A model generated the notes under the pieces. The model was not told where the DNA came from. It made no database searches and was given only the letters and a program-made list of their open reading frames with translations. Both the position numbers and the translations under genes were made by a program. Source: Caballeronia sordidicola (GTDB taxonomy: Bacteria > Pseudomonadota > Gammaproteobacteria > Burkholderiales > Burkholderiaceae). Taken from it: a DNA stretch of 64,000 nucleotides. Below, in pieces: positions 10,701 to 18,555 of the stretch (its first letter is position 1; every line of letters starts with the position of its first letter). The stretch spans positions 44,249 to 108,248 of the forward strand of contig NZ_JNFG01000198.1 of assembly GCF_000729995.1 (NCBI RefSeq), written 5' to 3'.

Positions 10701-13700
10701 GTCGACGAAGTGGTCACAGGCTTCCGCGTCCATCAAGCCGGCATGCAAGGCTACTGGGGCATCAAGGGCGACATGGCGACCTACGGCAAGGTGGTTGGCG
10801 GCGGCCTGCCCGTCGGCGTCCTCGCCGGTAGCTCGCAGTACATGGATGCGCTCGACGGCGGCCAGTGGCAATTCGGCGACGCGTCGGTTCCCGAAGTCCC
10901 GCCGACCTTCTTTGCCGGCACCTTCGTGCGCCATCCCGTGGTGTTGGCCGCGATGAAAGCCGTCCTCCTGCACCTCAAGGAAGCCGGCCCGGCACTGCAG
11001 GAAAACCTCGGCATCCGCATGAACGGCCTCGTTCAGCGCATCAACGGGCATCTGGAAAAAGTCGGCATTGCAGCACGCGCAGAATCGTTCTCGAGCTGGT
11101 TCTATGTCAGCCTCTCGGGCGAAGACCGCTTGGGCAGCCTGTTCTATCCGTACATGCGCTACCTCGGCATCCACATCATGGAAGGCTTCCCCTGCTTCCT
11201 GACGACCAGCCACTCGGATGAAGACATCCAGCGGATCGGCGATGCCTTCATCGAAAGTATCGACGCGCTTCAGGCCGTCGGCATTCTTGGCGGTAACAAG
11301 GACGCGTTGGAGGTTACGACACCGGCCGAACCGAAGCCGCTCACCGAGTCTCCGCTGACCGAGCCTCAGAAAGAAATCTGGATGTCGGCGCAACTGGGTA
11401 ACGAAGCATCGCTCGTGTTCAACGAGTCCTTCACCCTAGAGCTGACGGGCCACTTCAACGAGGCCGCTTTCGAACGCGCCTTTGCAGCGACGGTTGCTCG
11501 CCACGATGCATTGCGCGCCCGGTTCTCGCGCTCCGGCGACAAGATGTTCGCCGACGCGTCGACCACCGTTACGTTGGAAAAATTCGACCTCTCCGGCCAT
11601 GCCGATGCAGCCGGCGAACTGCAGACCTTCATCGATGCCGAAGCGCGCGAAGTCTTCGATCTGACGCGTGCTCCGCTGGTAAGCGCCGCGCTGGTGCGTC
11701 TGGAAGCTCAGAAGTGGGCCTTCGTATTCACCGCCCATCACATTGTCTGCGACGGCTGGTCGATCAACATCGTCCTGCGCGACCTGGGCGCCCTCTACGC
11801 GGCCGAGATGTCGGGCAGCAAGGCTGAACTCGACGAAGTGCAGAGCTTCCTCGCTTTCGCCAAGGCACAGGATGAAGCGGGTATCGACGCAGAAACGCGC
11901 GACTTCTGGCTGAACCTGCATCGCGACCCCGCTCCGCAACTGGACCTGCCGGGCGACCGTCCGCGCCCCGAGGTGAAGAGCTTCCGCGGCGCCTCGACCA
12001 CACGTCATATTGGTGCGCCTCTTCTCAAGCAGGTGAAGACCGCTTCATCGAAGCAAGGTTGCTCGCTGTTTGCCACCTTGTTGGGTGCCTCCCAGGTGCT
12101 GTTTGGCCGCCTCTCTGGGAATGACGATGTCGTGATCGCCGCCCCGATGGCAGGCCAGTCTCAGGCCGGCGATGCGCTGCTGGTCGGGCACTGCGTCAAC
12201 TTCCTGCCGTTGCGCGTCAAGTTCGACCGCGAGAAGCCTTTCGCAGCTCACATGAAAGCGGTGCGTGATCACGTGTTCGATGCGGGCGACCGTCAAAACT
12301 ACACGTATGGCGCACTTGTCCGCGACCTTGGTATCAAGCGCGACTTCAACCGGCTGCCGCTGACCGAACTGCAATTCAATCTGGAGAAGGTCGACGAACA
12401 GCTCGACATGGCCGGCGTGGCCACGCACTTCACACCGAACGCGAAGGCCTACAGCAACTTCGATCTGTTCCTGAACGTCATCGAATCGGTGGAAGGTCTT
12501 CGCATGGATTGCGACTACAACACCGACGTCTACGACGAAGCGACGGTGCAGCGTTGGCTCGGCTACTACGAGACCTTGCTTGCGGGCATCGCCCAGAATC
12601 CGGAAACGGCTATCGCGGCACTGCCTTTGATGAACGAAAGCGAGATTCGCCATCTTCGCGACGAACTGAACGCAACGCAGCGTGACTTCGATCTGTCGCA
12701 GACGACCCCGGCGATGATCGCGGCGCAGGCCCACCAAACCCCCGATACGACGGCTGTATCGGACGAAACGGAAGCCCTGGCCTATGTTGAACTCGATGCA
12801 CGCGCCAACCAGATCGCCCGCCGGCTCGTAGCGGCAGGTATCGCACCGCGCGGACGCGTCGCCATAGCGATGGACCGCACGGCCATGACCGTGGCTGCCA
12901 TGATTGGTGTGTGGCGCGCCGGTTGCGCCTATGTGCCCCTCGACATGACCATGCCGGCTGCGCGCCTGAGTCAGATCCTCGATGGTGCCGGCATCGCCGC
13001 CATCCTCAGCGATGCTGCAAGCCGCACGGTGCTGGAAGCGGGTGAACATCGCGTGCTGGAACTGGAAGCGCTGCTTGCCGAAAGCGACGACGAAGATGTG
13101 GCGCTGCCGATCGTGTCGGATGCGGATTCGGCCTACGTGATCTTCACGTCGGGCTCGACGGGCAAGCCCAAGGGCGTGGAGATTGGCCATCGCGCACTGA
13201 GCAACTTCCTGCTGTCGATGGCGCAAGCGCCGGGCTTTGATGCGAGAGACCGCATCGTTGCAGTCACCACGTTCTCCTTCGATATCTCCGGCCTCGAGCT
13301 GTTCCTGCCGCTGATCGTGGGTGGACAGACGTTCATCGCAGGCCATACAGAAGTGCGCACCGGCTACGAGCTGGTGACCCGGCTGAAGGACGAAGGCGCC
13401 ACCGTTCTGCAAGCAACGCCTTCTCTCTGGAGCATGTTGCTCGAAGCCGGCTTCAAGGTACCGAAGGGCTTCAAGATCCTCTGCGGCGGTGAACCGTTGC
13501 CGCGCGACCTCGCCGACAAGCTGCTGGCGACCGGCGCTGAAGTGTGGAACCTGTATGGCCCGACTGAAACAACGATCTGGTCGTCTGCCTCGCGTGTTGT
13601 TGCGAACGGGTCCATCGTTCTGGGCGCCCCCCTCGCCAATACCGACCTGCATGTGCTGACCGACGACCTGCATCTTGCGCCGGAAGGTGTGAGCGGCGAA

Positions 13701-14597
13701 CTGTGGATTGGTGGCGAAGGCCTGGCAAAGGGCTATTTCGATCGCGCCGATCTCACCGATGCCGCCTTCACGCAGGTTGCCATCGAAGGCGCTGCACCGC
13801 GCCGGCTCTACCGCACCGGCGATCTCGCCAAGCGGCTTGCCGATGGCTCGCTCTTGCACCTCGGCCGTCGCGACCAGCAGATCAAGCTGCGCGGCTTCCG
13901 CATCGAGATCGAGGATATCGAGGCTGCCCTGCGTAAGACGCCTGGCGTTGCCGCAGCTGCCGTTGCCTTGCGTACCGTCAACGACAGTCCTCGCCTCGTG
14001 GGCTACATCGTCGAGGCTGCCGCCGACAAGTCCGACCTGGGAACAGTCGCGGCGCATGTTGCCGAACAATTGCCGGCCTATATGGTGCCGAGCCTGTGGA
14101 TGACGCTCGACACGCTGCCCCAGACCGGCAATGGCAAGCTCGACCGCAAGGCCCTGCCAATGCCGACAGCGGACATGGTGGCTACCCCTGTTCGCCAGCC
14201 GCATGCGGCTCTCAAGGTGGTTCCGGCGGCCCCCGTGCCCGCCGAATCAGGGGCCACGCTGATCGAAGTGCCGGCCACCCCGGCCCAACCAGCAGCCATG
14301 ACGCCGACTCAGGCCAGCATTGCTGCGATCTGGGGCGAAGTGCTCGGCCTCCAGCAGGTAGGGGTCGACCAGCCGTTCTTCAGCCTCGGCGCTGACAGCC
14401 TCCAGCTGTTCCGCATCGTTGCACGAATGAACGAGCGCGGGCTGGGTGTGGATGCCCGTCAACTGATGAAGAACGTCTCGATCGCCCAATTGGCGGCGAG
14501 CATTGACAGCACGCAGACGACCGAGTCGTTGGAAGCTAATGCCGTGGCCAGGCCATCGATTCTCAACTTCAAGCGCAGACACGCAGAGGGAGTCTAA
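4716..14597 (+). CDS. Hybrid NRPS-PKS megasynthase: A-PCP-KS-AT-ACP-AMT-C-A-PCP
   Basis: A 3293-residue assembly-line enzyme. Domains by approximate residue: A1 25-510 (TSGSTGKPKG 169-178; NGKIDRK from 504), PCP1 with Ser562 (LGLRSL), KS 620-1045 (Cys795, His931, His972), AT 1150-1440 (Ser1246 in GHSVGE; HAFH 1342-1345, the malonyl-type motif), ACP with Ser1579 (GYDSL), a PLP aminotransferase of the GSA/MycA type 1726-2194 (Lys2025), C 2210-2640 (HHIVCDG, second His2342), A2 2650-3145 (TSGSTG from 2811; NGKLDRK from 3139), PCP2 with Ser3228. Aligned by eye to GrsA, A1 reads D-A-L-W-L-G-G-T-F, near the known valine code DAFWIGGTF; A2 reads D-I-L-Q-L-G-L-I-W, a known glycine code. There is no KR, DH or MT, so the beta-keto group should reach the aminotransferase. 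The predicted intermediate is a valine-derived 3,4-diamino acyl chain joined to glycine. The next gene starts 3 bases after the stop. Confidence 0.93.
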   Translation: MSHRDGYLDDLPSGPGDAPGVAVRFDAVCAAFRNHLAVIDSTGEESYAALNERSARLATVLGRMGLERGERCAIMVPRSRDTLALILAILRVGAVYVPLDPAYPRAQLDFIVADCSPKLIIAEAAALATVGDLNGVVVDLAEIVASSVAADPAPLQASGGDDAAYIMYTSGSTGKPKGVVVPHRAILRLVRGQSFTDLSPKTRFLNLAPLAFDASTLEIWGPLLNGGCAAIINEVQPSLDVVASEIARLGVTSAWFTAGLFNALADYRLEAFVPLKEVLTGGDVLSPVHVRKVMEAHAGLQIINGYGPTENTTFSCCYRIPRGGEALANGDAIPIGDAIAGTAVYIVDDKLVPVGEGEVGELVVGGDGVALGYLNRPELTAEKFVDDVFTPGSKLYRTGDLVRRRPDGAIDFLGRNDRQIKIAGKRIELDEIEHALRAAPGVADAAVAAFEGRRGKAIAGFVKADAAAPAVLQDTIRAYLKAALPDYMMPTELRILPAFPLTPNGKIDRKALLAGLDTPAAAVAAPEPMDDDIAGKLAAVFEELLGNPVDRRSNFFDLGLRSLDLMRAHAIIVRDVAAKVALVDLFRHPNVEALATQLRATLGVTKDEAIKLRRDTQGGAIAVIGMSGRFPGARNVSELWANILAGRDCITHFDVAELEDSFDDSARREERYVKARPILADVDRFDAGFFGMLAREAALTDPQQRLFLEIAWEAFEDAGYDPAKVAGAVGVFAGTSMNTYFLKHVLTDRAVIDEFTSQFQIGEYQKLVGAGDFVATRTAYKLGLTGPAISVQTACSTSMTAISLAVENLRSGRCDMALAGGVSVTFPQKRGYFYEEGGMGAPDGVCRPFDSGASGTVFGSGAGVVLLKRLDDAIADGDPIYAVIRGVGINNDGSDKVGFTAPSVDAQARAIAIAHAEAGIDPASIGYIEAHGTATPLGDPIEFAGLVQAFRLGGVEGGQFCALGSAKANVGHLDAAAGVTGFIAASLALRDRVLPPLLHFNSANPAIDSASSPFFFNSAASPWADGPAPRRAGVSSFGVGGTNVHVVLEEAPYRADAACGSQEAPSEQLQILPLSARSPAALERAKANLAAHLVANPGVSLANVAATLQTGRRSFTHRAVVIADSLDQAQAKLQKGAIEAQAPQAAPAVVFMFPGQGAQYPGMGAALYRTEPVYREWIDKGAEALAPLVGLDIRTLLLSEAPEGDDTPHPIRSTIYAQPALFLLEYALAQLWISRGIKPTAMIGHSVGELVAACVAEAISFEDALTLIAQRGALMQSAEPGAMLVVRLSEADLLRILPDDVDLAAVNAPTLSVVAGPFAAIEAFEATLKASDIEHRRLHTSHAFHSRMMSGVVEDLAKLADTLSFARPKIPYVSSVTGQWAAMDQPVPGLYWASHCRNVVRFNDALTTVTADGKPLFLEIGPGRTLSTFVMQGLPKDRHAGAIVSLPDFAMRDRELSVLAEATGRLWLNGVTPNWKSVQAEAARRISLPAYSFEPERHWIDAPATTSSINTTTAAATIAAPASSDVITDTPNIAMTQAVQIDRTPRLIAELASLLTEMSGEAPDTSNPDVTFWDLGYDSLFMGQVSRQLRRRYDVTISFRQIMSDYPTLPALAQFLDGALPADPAPEVAPVAASVAAAAAPAAVAVLAAPVMGAGPVTGDMQSVIRDQLAAMQSLMERQLQMFQGVPAAAQQPAAAIQAPALTVALKSVTAAVASTAPQINFDENRPSRFTAYKPGASTSAGITDVQKAFIGDLSARYSAKTAASKSRTQSYRAVLADPRTASGFTEDWKELVYPIVAQRSKGSKIWDIDGNEYVDVVNGYGQTAFGHTPDFVVEAVNKQMAEGFAIGPQSPLAGEVAQMFADMTGHQRVTFCNTGSEAVMAAMRLARTVTGKDKVVCFDGDYHGQFDEVLVKPGSEAGVPRAFPLAPGIPKNSVGNMVVLPYARSESLEWIKANIDDIAAVLIEPVQSRHPNLRPKEFVQQLRDVTAANESALIVDEVVTGFRVHQAGMQGYWGIKGDMATYGKVVGGGLPVGVLAGSSQYMDALDGGQWQFGDASVPEVPPTFFAGTFVRHPVVLAAMKAVLLHLKEAGPALQENLGIRMNGLVQRINGHLEKVGIAARAESFSSWFYVSLSGEDRLGSLFYPYMRYLGIHIMEGFPCFLTTSHSDEDIQRIGDAFIESIDALQAVGILGGNKDALEVTTPAEPKPLTESPLTEPQKEIWMSAQLGNEASLVFNESFTLELTGHFNEAAFERAFAATVARHDALRARFSRSGDKMFADASTTVTLEKFDLSGHADAAGELQTFIDAEAREVFDLTRAPLVSAALVRLEAQKWAFVFTAHHIVCDGWSINIVLRDLGALYAAEMSGSKAELDEVQSFLAFAKAQDEAGIDAETRDFWLNLHRDPAPQLDLPGDRPRPEVKSFRGASTTRHIGAPLLKQVKTASSKQGCSLFATLLGASQVLFGRLSGNDDVVIAAPMAGQSQAGDALLVGHCVNFLPLRVKFDREKPFAAHMKAVRDHVFDAGDRQNYTYGALVRDLGIKRDFNRLPLTELQFNLEKVDEQLDMAGVATHFTPNAKAYSNFDLFLNVIESVEGLRMDCDYNTDVYDEATVQRWLGYYETLLAGIAQNPETAIAALPLMNESEIRHLRDELNATQRDFDLSQTTPAMIAAQAHQTPDTTAVSDETEALAYVELDARANQIARRLVAAGIAPRGRVAIAMDRTAMTVAAMIGVWRAGCAYVPLDMTMPAARLSQILDGAGIAAILSDAASRTVLEAGEHRVLELEALLAESDDEDVALPIVSDADSAYVIFTSGSTGKPKGVEIGHRALSNFLLSMAQAPGFDARDRIVAVTTFSFDISGLELFLPLIVGGQTFIAGHTEVRTGYELVTRLKDEGATVLQATPSLWSMLLEAGFKVPKGFKILCGGEPLPRDLADKLLATGAEVWNLYGPTETTIWSSASRVVANGSIVLGAPLANTDLHVLTDDLHLAPEGVSGELWIGGEGLAKGYFDRADLTDAAFTQVAIEGAAPRRLYRTGDLAKRLADGSLLHLGRRDQQIKLRGFRIEIEDIEAALRKTPGVAAAAVALRTVNDSPRLVGYIVEAAADKSDLGTVAAHVAEQLPAYMVPSLWMTLDTLPQTGNGKLDRKALPMPTADMVATPVRQPHAALKVVPAAPVPAESGATLIEVPATPAQPAAMTPTQASIAAIWGEVLGLQQVGVDQPFFSLGADSLQLFRIVARMNERGLGVDARQLMKNVSIAQLAASIDSTQTTESLEANAVARPSILNFKRRHAEGV

Positions 14598-14600
14598 GTC

Positions 14601-16931
14601 ATGAACGCGATAGCCTTGAGTATCGCCCCTGCTGTCGAGATCGAAGCCGGCTACGCGCTGTTCCCGGCGAGCGCCTGCCAGGTACGGTTCTGGCAAGAGC
14701 AGAAGGCGTCGCCGCAGGCCTCCGCGCTCAACATCGCCTTCCGGCTGCAATTGTCGGGTCCGCTGAAAGCCGCGAGCATCGAACAGGTGCTTGGCGAACT
14801 GGTAGCGCGACACGAAATACTGCGTACCGGCTTCGTGGTGACGGGTGCGGGGCTGCGCCAGCAGGTCTGGAGCCGTGCTCCATTCCGGCTGGACGTGGTT
14901 GATCTCACGGGTCTGGAGGAAAAGGCCGGCATTGCGGAGGCCGAGCGTGTGGGTGGGCAGCAGGCCCGCACGCCCTTCGAATTGTCGTCGCCCTCGTTCT
15001 TCCGGGCGGTGTGGTTGCCCAAGTCGGTCACGCAGGGTGAATTGCAACTGACCTTCCATTCGCTTGTCATGGATGGCTGGTCTTTCGCGATCCTCGTGCG
15101 CGAGCTCGTGGAGGGTCTTGCCGCGGTGCATGCCGGGCTTGATCCCGAATTCCCCGAGGTCGACCTTCACCATGGCGACTACGCGCTGTGGAAGGAAGAG
15201 TTCCATGCGAGCGGTGCGCTCGATCAGGCGCGCGCCCACTGGCGCCAGGAGCTTCAGGATTTCAGCCGCTTCGACGTTCCCGGCGATCGTCCGCGGCCGC
15301 AGGAGCGCCGTTTCCAGGGCGTCATCCGCTCCATCCTGTTGCCGAGCGCGCTTAGCGACCGCCTGATCGCGGCTGCCAAGGCTCAAGGCGTGACGCCGTT
15401 CAGCGTGGCCGTTGCCGGCCTCGCGATGGCGCTGCAACCGGCCGCCGGCCAAACCAGGGTTGCCATAGGCACCCAGATGTCGGTGCGGGATCAGCAGGAA
15501 CTCGAGGGGGTGGTCGGACCGCTCATCAACACGGTGATCCTTCGTCTCGACGTTCCCGAAAACAGCAGCATTGCCGCCGTCACGGCGCAGTGTGGCGCCA
15601 AGCTCAGCGACGCTATCGAGCATCTGCACTTGCCGTTCGAAGAGATGATCGAGATGGCCGGCGCAGTGTCCGATATGGATCGCCCGCCGCTGTGCTCGGT
15701 CAATTTCGCCCTGCAGCAAAGCTTCGTCGGCCTCGGCGATGAAGTCCGCCGGCAGGATTTCGCCGCGACGACCTCGCCCTCCTTCAACGCGGGCGCACTC
15801 TACGACCTCAGCTTCTTCATGGTGCGGCGCCCGGAAGGCTGGCGCATCTCCTGTGAAGGCGACACGGACCTCTATGACGTCGAGACGATTGACGGGTATC
15901 TGGCCAAGTGGCGCGAGATGCTGGAAACCGTTGAAATTGAAGCGAAACTGCCGCTGGCGCCCGCTCCCGGGAAAGAGACGTTAACGGTCGCTGGAGGCGT
16001 CGGTCTCAGCGGGTTCATGAGTCAGGCGGAGCTGGAGGCGAAAGCGCGCAATATCGTGCGATTCAACGAGGATGCGCCGGGAACGCCCATCATCGTGCTC
16101 AACAACACGGCCGTGCTCTACGAACTGGCTCAGCAAGTCGGCAATCGGCCGATCATCGACATCCCGATGATTCCGGAAGGCGAGCCGCGCGAGTTCCCGC
16201 AACGCGCTTTCCAGGATGTCGCCGCGGATGCCGTGCGGCTGATCAGGCTGGCCCGGCCAAAGGGTCCGTATATCCTCATGGGACTTTGCGTGCTGGGTGC
16301 GATGTGCCTGGAGGTAGCTCATCAGCTGCGGCGCGAGGGCGAAACGGTGGAACTCGTCATCTTCAACGATTCCTGGTGCCCCGGTTATCGCGAGGTGATG
16401 CCTTGGTACGATAAACAGTTGCGCAAGCTGCAGGTGCGTGCGGACAACATTCCGCGCGACTTCCGCAAGGCCATGCGCGGCGAGACCTCCATGGTCGCTT
16501 TCCTGAATCAGTATCGGATCGTTCGTACGCTTGGCATTGCAAAACTTGCTCTCAAGCTCGGCTTGATCAAGGGAAGCGCTTCAGAGCATTTGATTGCCGA
16601 GAATCGCTGGTACATCGAATATCTGCTGGAGCAGCAGACGCGGTACCGTCCGGCTCTCTATGACGGCGAGGTCCAGATCTTCCGCAGTGCTCAGGTGCTC
16701 AACGGCCGCCTGTTCGCCCGTGACCTGGGATGGGGTTCGGTGGTAACGGGCAAACTGGTAGTCACCGATGTTCCGGGCCTGCACGACCAGATCTTCCGCC
16801 CGGCCGGCACAGCAGTTATTGGCAAGCAACTGCGTGTGCGCCTGGAGGGCGGAGTCGGGGCTGACAGGGTTGAAGCCGGTGTTGGCGAGCAGGACGCTCC
16901 GGCAGCAGTCCTGAGCCATGCGAAGGCTTAA
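14601..16931 (+). CDS. NRPS termination protein: atypical condensation domain plus Cys-type thioesterase
   Basis: A 776-residue protein of two parts with no carrier domain. Residues about 15-440 are a condensation-like domain, but the catalytic HHxxxDG motif reads HSLVMDG (H153, S154): the second, catalytic His is Ser. Residues about 480-750 are an alpha/beta-hydrolase thioesterase whose nucleophile elbow is G-L-C-V-L-G with Cys563 where Ser is usual; D590 (NDSWCPGY) and H728 (GLHDQ) complete a plausible Cys-Asp-His triad. It should act in trans on the product bound to PCP2 of the upstream megasynthase, with which it is almost certainly co-translated (3-base gap, GGGAG site before the ATG). 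Cys thioesterases are known in obafluorin and sulfazecin assembly, where they form strained rings; whether this one cyclises or hydrolyses cannot be told from sequence. Confidence 0.9.
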   Translation: MNAIALSIAPAVEIEAGYALFPASACQVRFWQEQKASPQASALNIAFRLQLSGPLKAASIEQVLGELVARHEILRTGFVVTGAGLRQQVWSRAPFRLDVVDLTGLEEKAGIAEAERVGGQQARTPFELSSPSFFRAVWLPKSVTQGELQLTFHSLVMDGWSFAILVRELVEGLAAVHAGLDPEFPEVDLHHGDYALWKEEFHASGALDQARAHWRQELQDFSRFDVPGDRPRPQERRFQGVIRSILLPSALSDRLIAAAKAQGVTPFSVAVAGLAMALQPAAGQTRVAIGTQMSVRDQQELEGVVGPLINTVILRLDVPENSSIAAVTAQCGAKLSDAIEHLHLPFEEMIEMAGAVSDMDRPPLCSVNFALQQSFVGLGDEVRRQDFAATTSPSFNAGALYDLSFFMVRRPEGWRISCEGDTDLYDVETIDGYLAKWREMLETVEIEAKLPLAPAPGKETLTVAGGVGLSGFMSQAELEAKARNIVRFNEDAPGTPIIVLNNTAVLYELAQQVGNRPIIDIPMIPEGEPREFPQRAFQDVAADAVRLIRLARPKGPYILMGLCVLGAMCLEVAHQLRREGETVELVIFNDSWCPGYREVMPWYDKQLRKLQVRADNIPRDFRKAMRGETSMVAFLNQYRIVRTLGIAKLALKLGLIKGSASEHLIAENRWYIEYLLEQQTRYRPALYDGEVQIFRSAQVLNGRLFARDLGWGSVVTGKLVVTDVPGLHDQIFRPAGTAVIGKQLRVRLEGGVGADRVEAGVGEQDAPAAVLSHAKA

Positions 16932-16970
16932 GGTTGCTGATGGGCTTTAAGGCCGCTTAAGTGGACGCCT

Positions 16971-17004
16971 CCCGGGGTGCAAGCTGGTTTTGCACCTCGG
17001 GTTT
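16971..17004 (+). terminator. Candidate terminator after the NRPS operon
   Basis: The arms CCCGGGGTGCAA (16971-16982) and TTGCACCTCGGG (16990-17001) pair almost perfectly (one mismatch) around a 7-base loop and are followed by TTT. It lies 40 bases after the stop of the C-TE gene. Confidence 0.6.
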
Positions 17005-17381
17005 CAGCTCAAGGCAGCACGCTTATGCATGGCATCGTCCCGTTTGCGGAAGATAGGGTCTAGATCGAGCAAGGGCGTGTTTGATGAATGGGTGCGCGCC
17101 TGCCCGCTCGAATGCCGCAGCGGCATCGCGCCCGGCAAGCGTGATGTGCCCGGTTCCTTGCTGCTGGCGATTCTGGCGGCCCACCGGCGGTATGAGCACG
17201 TAACGTGGCTGGTGGCTGCGCGGAGACGGTGTGGCCGCGCTTCCGAACAGCTTGTCTAACAGTTGCCGAAAGCCGGCGTCATCATTCCCGGGCCGCTTCA
17301 AAAGCAAGCGCATCGGCCCCGTCCAAGCTGCGTGAGACAACCTCGCAAACCCGGCAGGAACGATGTCCATGGCTTGTCAGG
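17005..17381. other. Intergenic region between convergent genes
   Basis: About 380 bases between the NRPS operon terminator and the end of the convergent oxygenase-like gene. Frames of about 90-115 codons are open on both strands, but none has a recognisable domain or ribosome binding site. I see no convincing gene. Confidence 0.4.
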
Positions 17382-18416
17382 TCAGCGCTTGACTAGCCGC
17401 CGAATCGCAATCAGCGGTGATTTCAATCTGGTCACTGGCGCGTGGACGACTTCCGAAAAGGTCGTTGGATTGCGGTGTTCCATCGTCGAGATGACCTTCC
17501 GCTTCAAGCTGTCGCGCAATGGTGAAAGCCCAGGCGGCACAGGCTTTAGACCCATCTTGCGCAGAAAGTAGTTAGCCTGATAAACCCTGGCACGTTTCTC
17601 GAGAGACTTCATGCAGTAGTTGATGCTGATACTCACCGAGATATTGTCGCCGTTCTTTACCCAGTGCGGCGCCAATGATGGGTGATGCACCACTTCGCCC
17701 GGGGCAAGCCGAAAGACAGTACCGCGATCCTGCATTTCCTGGCGATAAAACGCAGCACTGAAGTCGCCACTATAGTAACGTTCGATCTCCTGATCCGGCA
17801 CCAACTCGCGATCGGTCGCAGGGAAGAGACATACGTCCTTCGAGCCCTGCACCTGGAAGAGGAAGTTGGTTTCGTGGTCGATATGGAAGGGCGTCGTGAT
17901 ATTGGGCGAGGAGAGTAACAGTGTCATCGTTACCCAGGTCATGTCCTTGCGCAGCGGAAAGTCAGACAGACTTTCGAGCTCGCATGTAATGGCATTCAGA
18001 ACTTCAGCATACTCGGCGTCATAGTTCTGCACTCCAACCAGCTTGATCCACGTGCAGTTTTCGCCAAGACGGGAAACCGTCTCGTCCAGCTGTTCGCTCT
18101 GCTGCACGGCACTCAACTTTGTATCATCAGTGCCATCACCAAACTTCCTGCCTATAGTCCCATGCCTGAAGTTAAGGGCACAGAAATCACCATTTTTTTC
18201 GATCATCCGTTTGGCGAGTTCAACGATCCTGGGGATCTCGAACAAGCCACTTTGATGCAACGTATGATTGAATTTGAATGGGTGCAGATTGAAACTGCGT
18301 TTGAATTCGTTCCCGCACGCCTGAAGAATTCTGCCGTCTGAGGGCAGTTGGCGTGACGTACTGGGCAATGCAATACCATCACCAGCCAATACAGCAACAT
18401 CGCTAGGCACAAACAC
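17382..18416 (-). CDS. JmjC/cupin-like Fe(II)/2-oxoglutarate-dependent oxygenase-type protein
   Basis: A 344-residue protein with a cupin_8/JmjC-like core. The metal-binding triad is readable as H178 and D180 in TPFHIDHETNF and H251 in LAPHWVKNG, with FRLAPGEVVHHP just before the last His, typical of double-stranded beta-helix oxygenases that hydroxylate amino acids or small metabolites. The start is GTG at 18416, preceded by GGAGG at good spacing; no ATG is available at this position. It converges on the NRPS operon, so it could hydroxylate the peptide or a precursor, but being on the other strand it may also be independent. The C-terminal 60 residues are basic and not recognised. Confidence 0.7.
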   Translation of the reverse strand: MFVPSDVAVLAGDGIALPSTSRQLPSDGRILQACGNEFKRSFNLHPFKFNHTLHQSGLFEIPRIVELAKRMIEKNGDFCALNFRHGTIGRKFGDGTDDTKLSAVQQSEQLDETVSRLGENCTWIKLVGVQNYDAEYAEVLNAITCELESLSDFPLRKDMTWVTMTLLLSSPNITTPFHIDHETNFLFQVQGSKDVCLFPATDRELVPDQEIERYYSGDFSAAFYRQEMQDRGTVFRLAPGEVVHHPSLAPHWVKNGDNISVSISINYCMKSLEKRARVYQANYFLRKMGLKPVPPGLSPLRDSLKRKVISTMEHRNPTTFSEVVHAPVTRLKSPLIAIRRLVKR

Positions 18417-18555
18417 GGCGCACCTCCGTGGGTTATAGGGGCCATCGTTTCTAGCCTACTATCCCGCTTGTCGGCCACATGTGCGCCGACTAACATTCGC
18501 GTCTATTTCAGCGCCCTTTCAACCGGCAGATTGGTTTAAAGTTTACAGTTTCCCT

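Noticed and set aside
17023..17370. A possible transposase remnant between the NRPS operon and the oxygenase gene
   Set aside because: Both strands are open for about 90-115 codons, but I could not match any piece to a transposase family.
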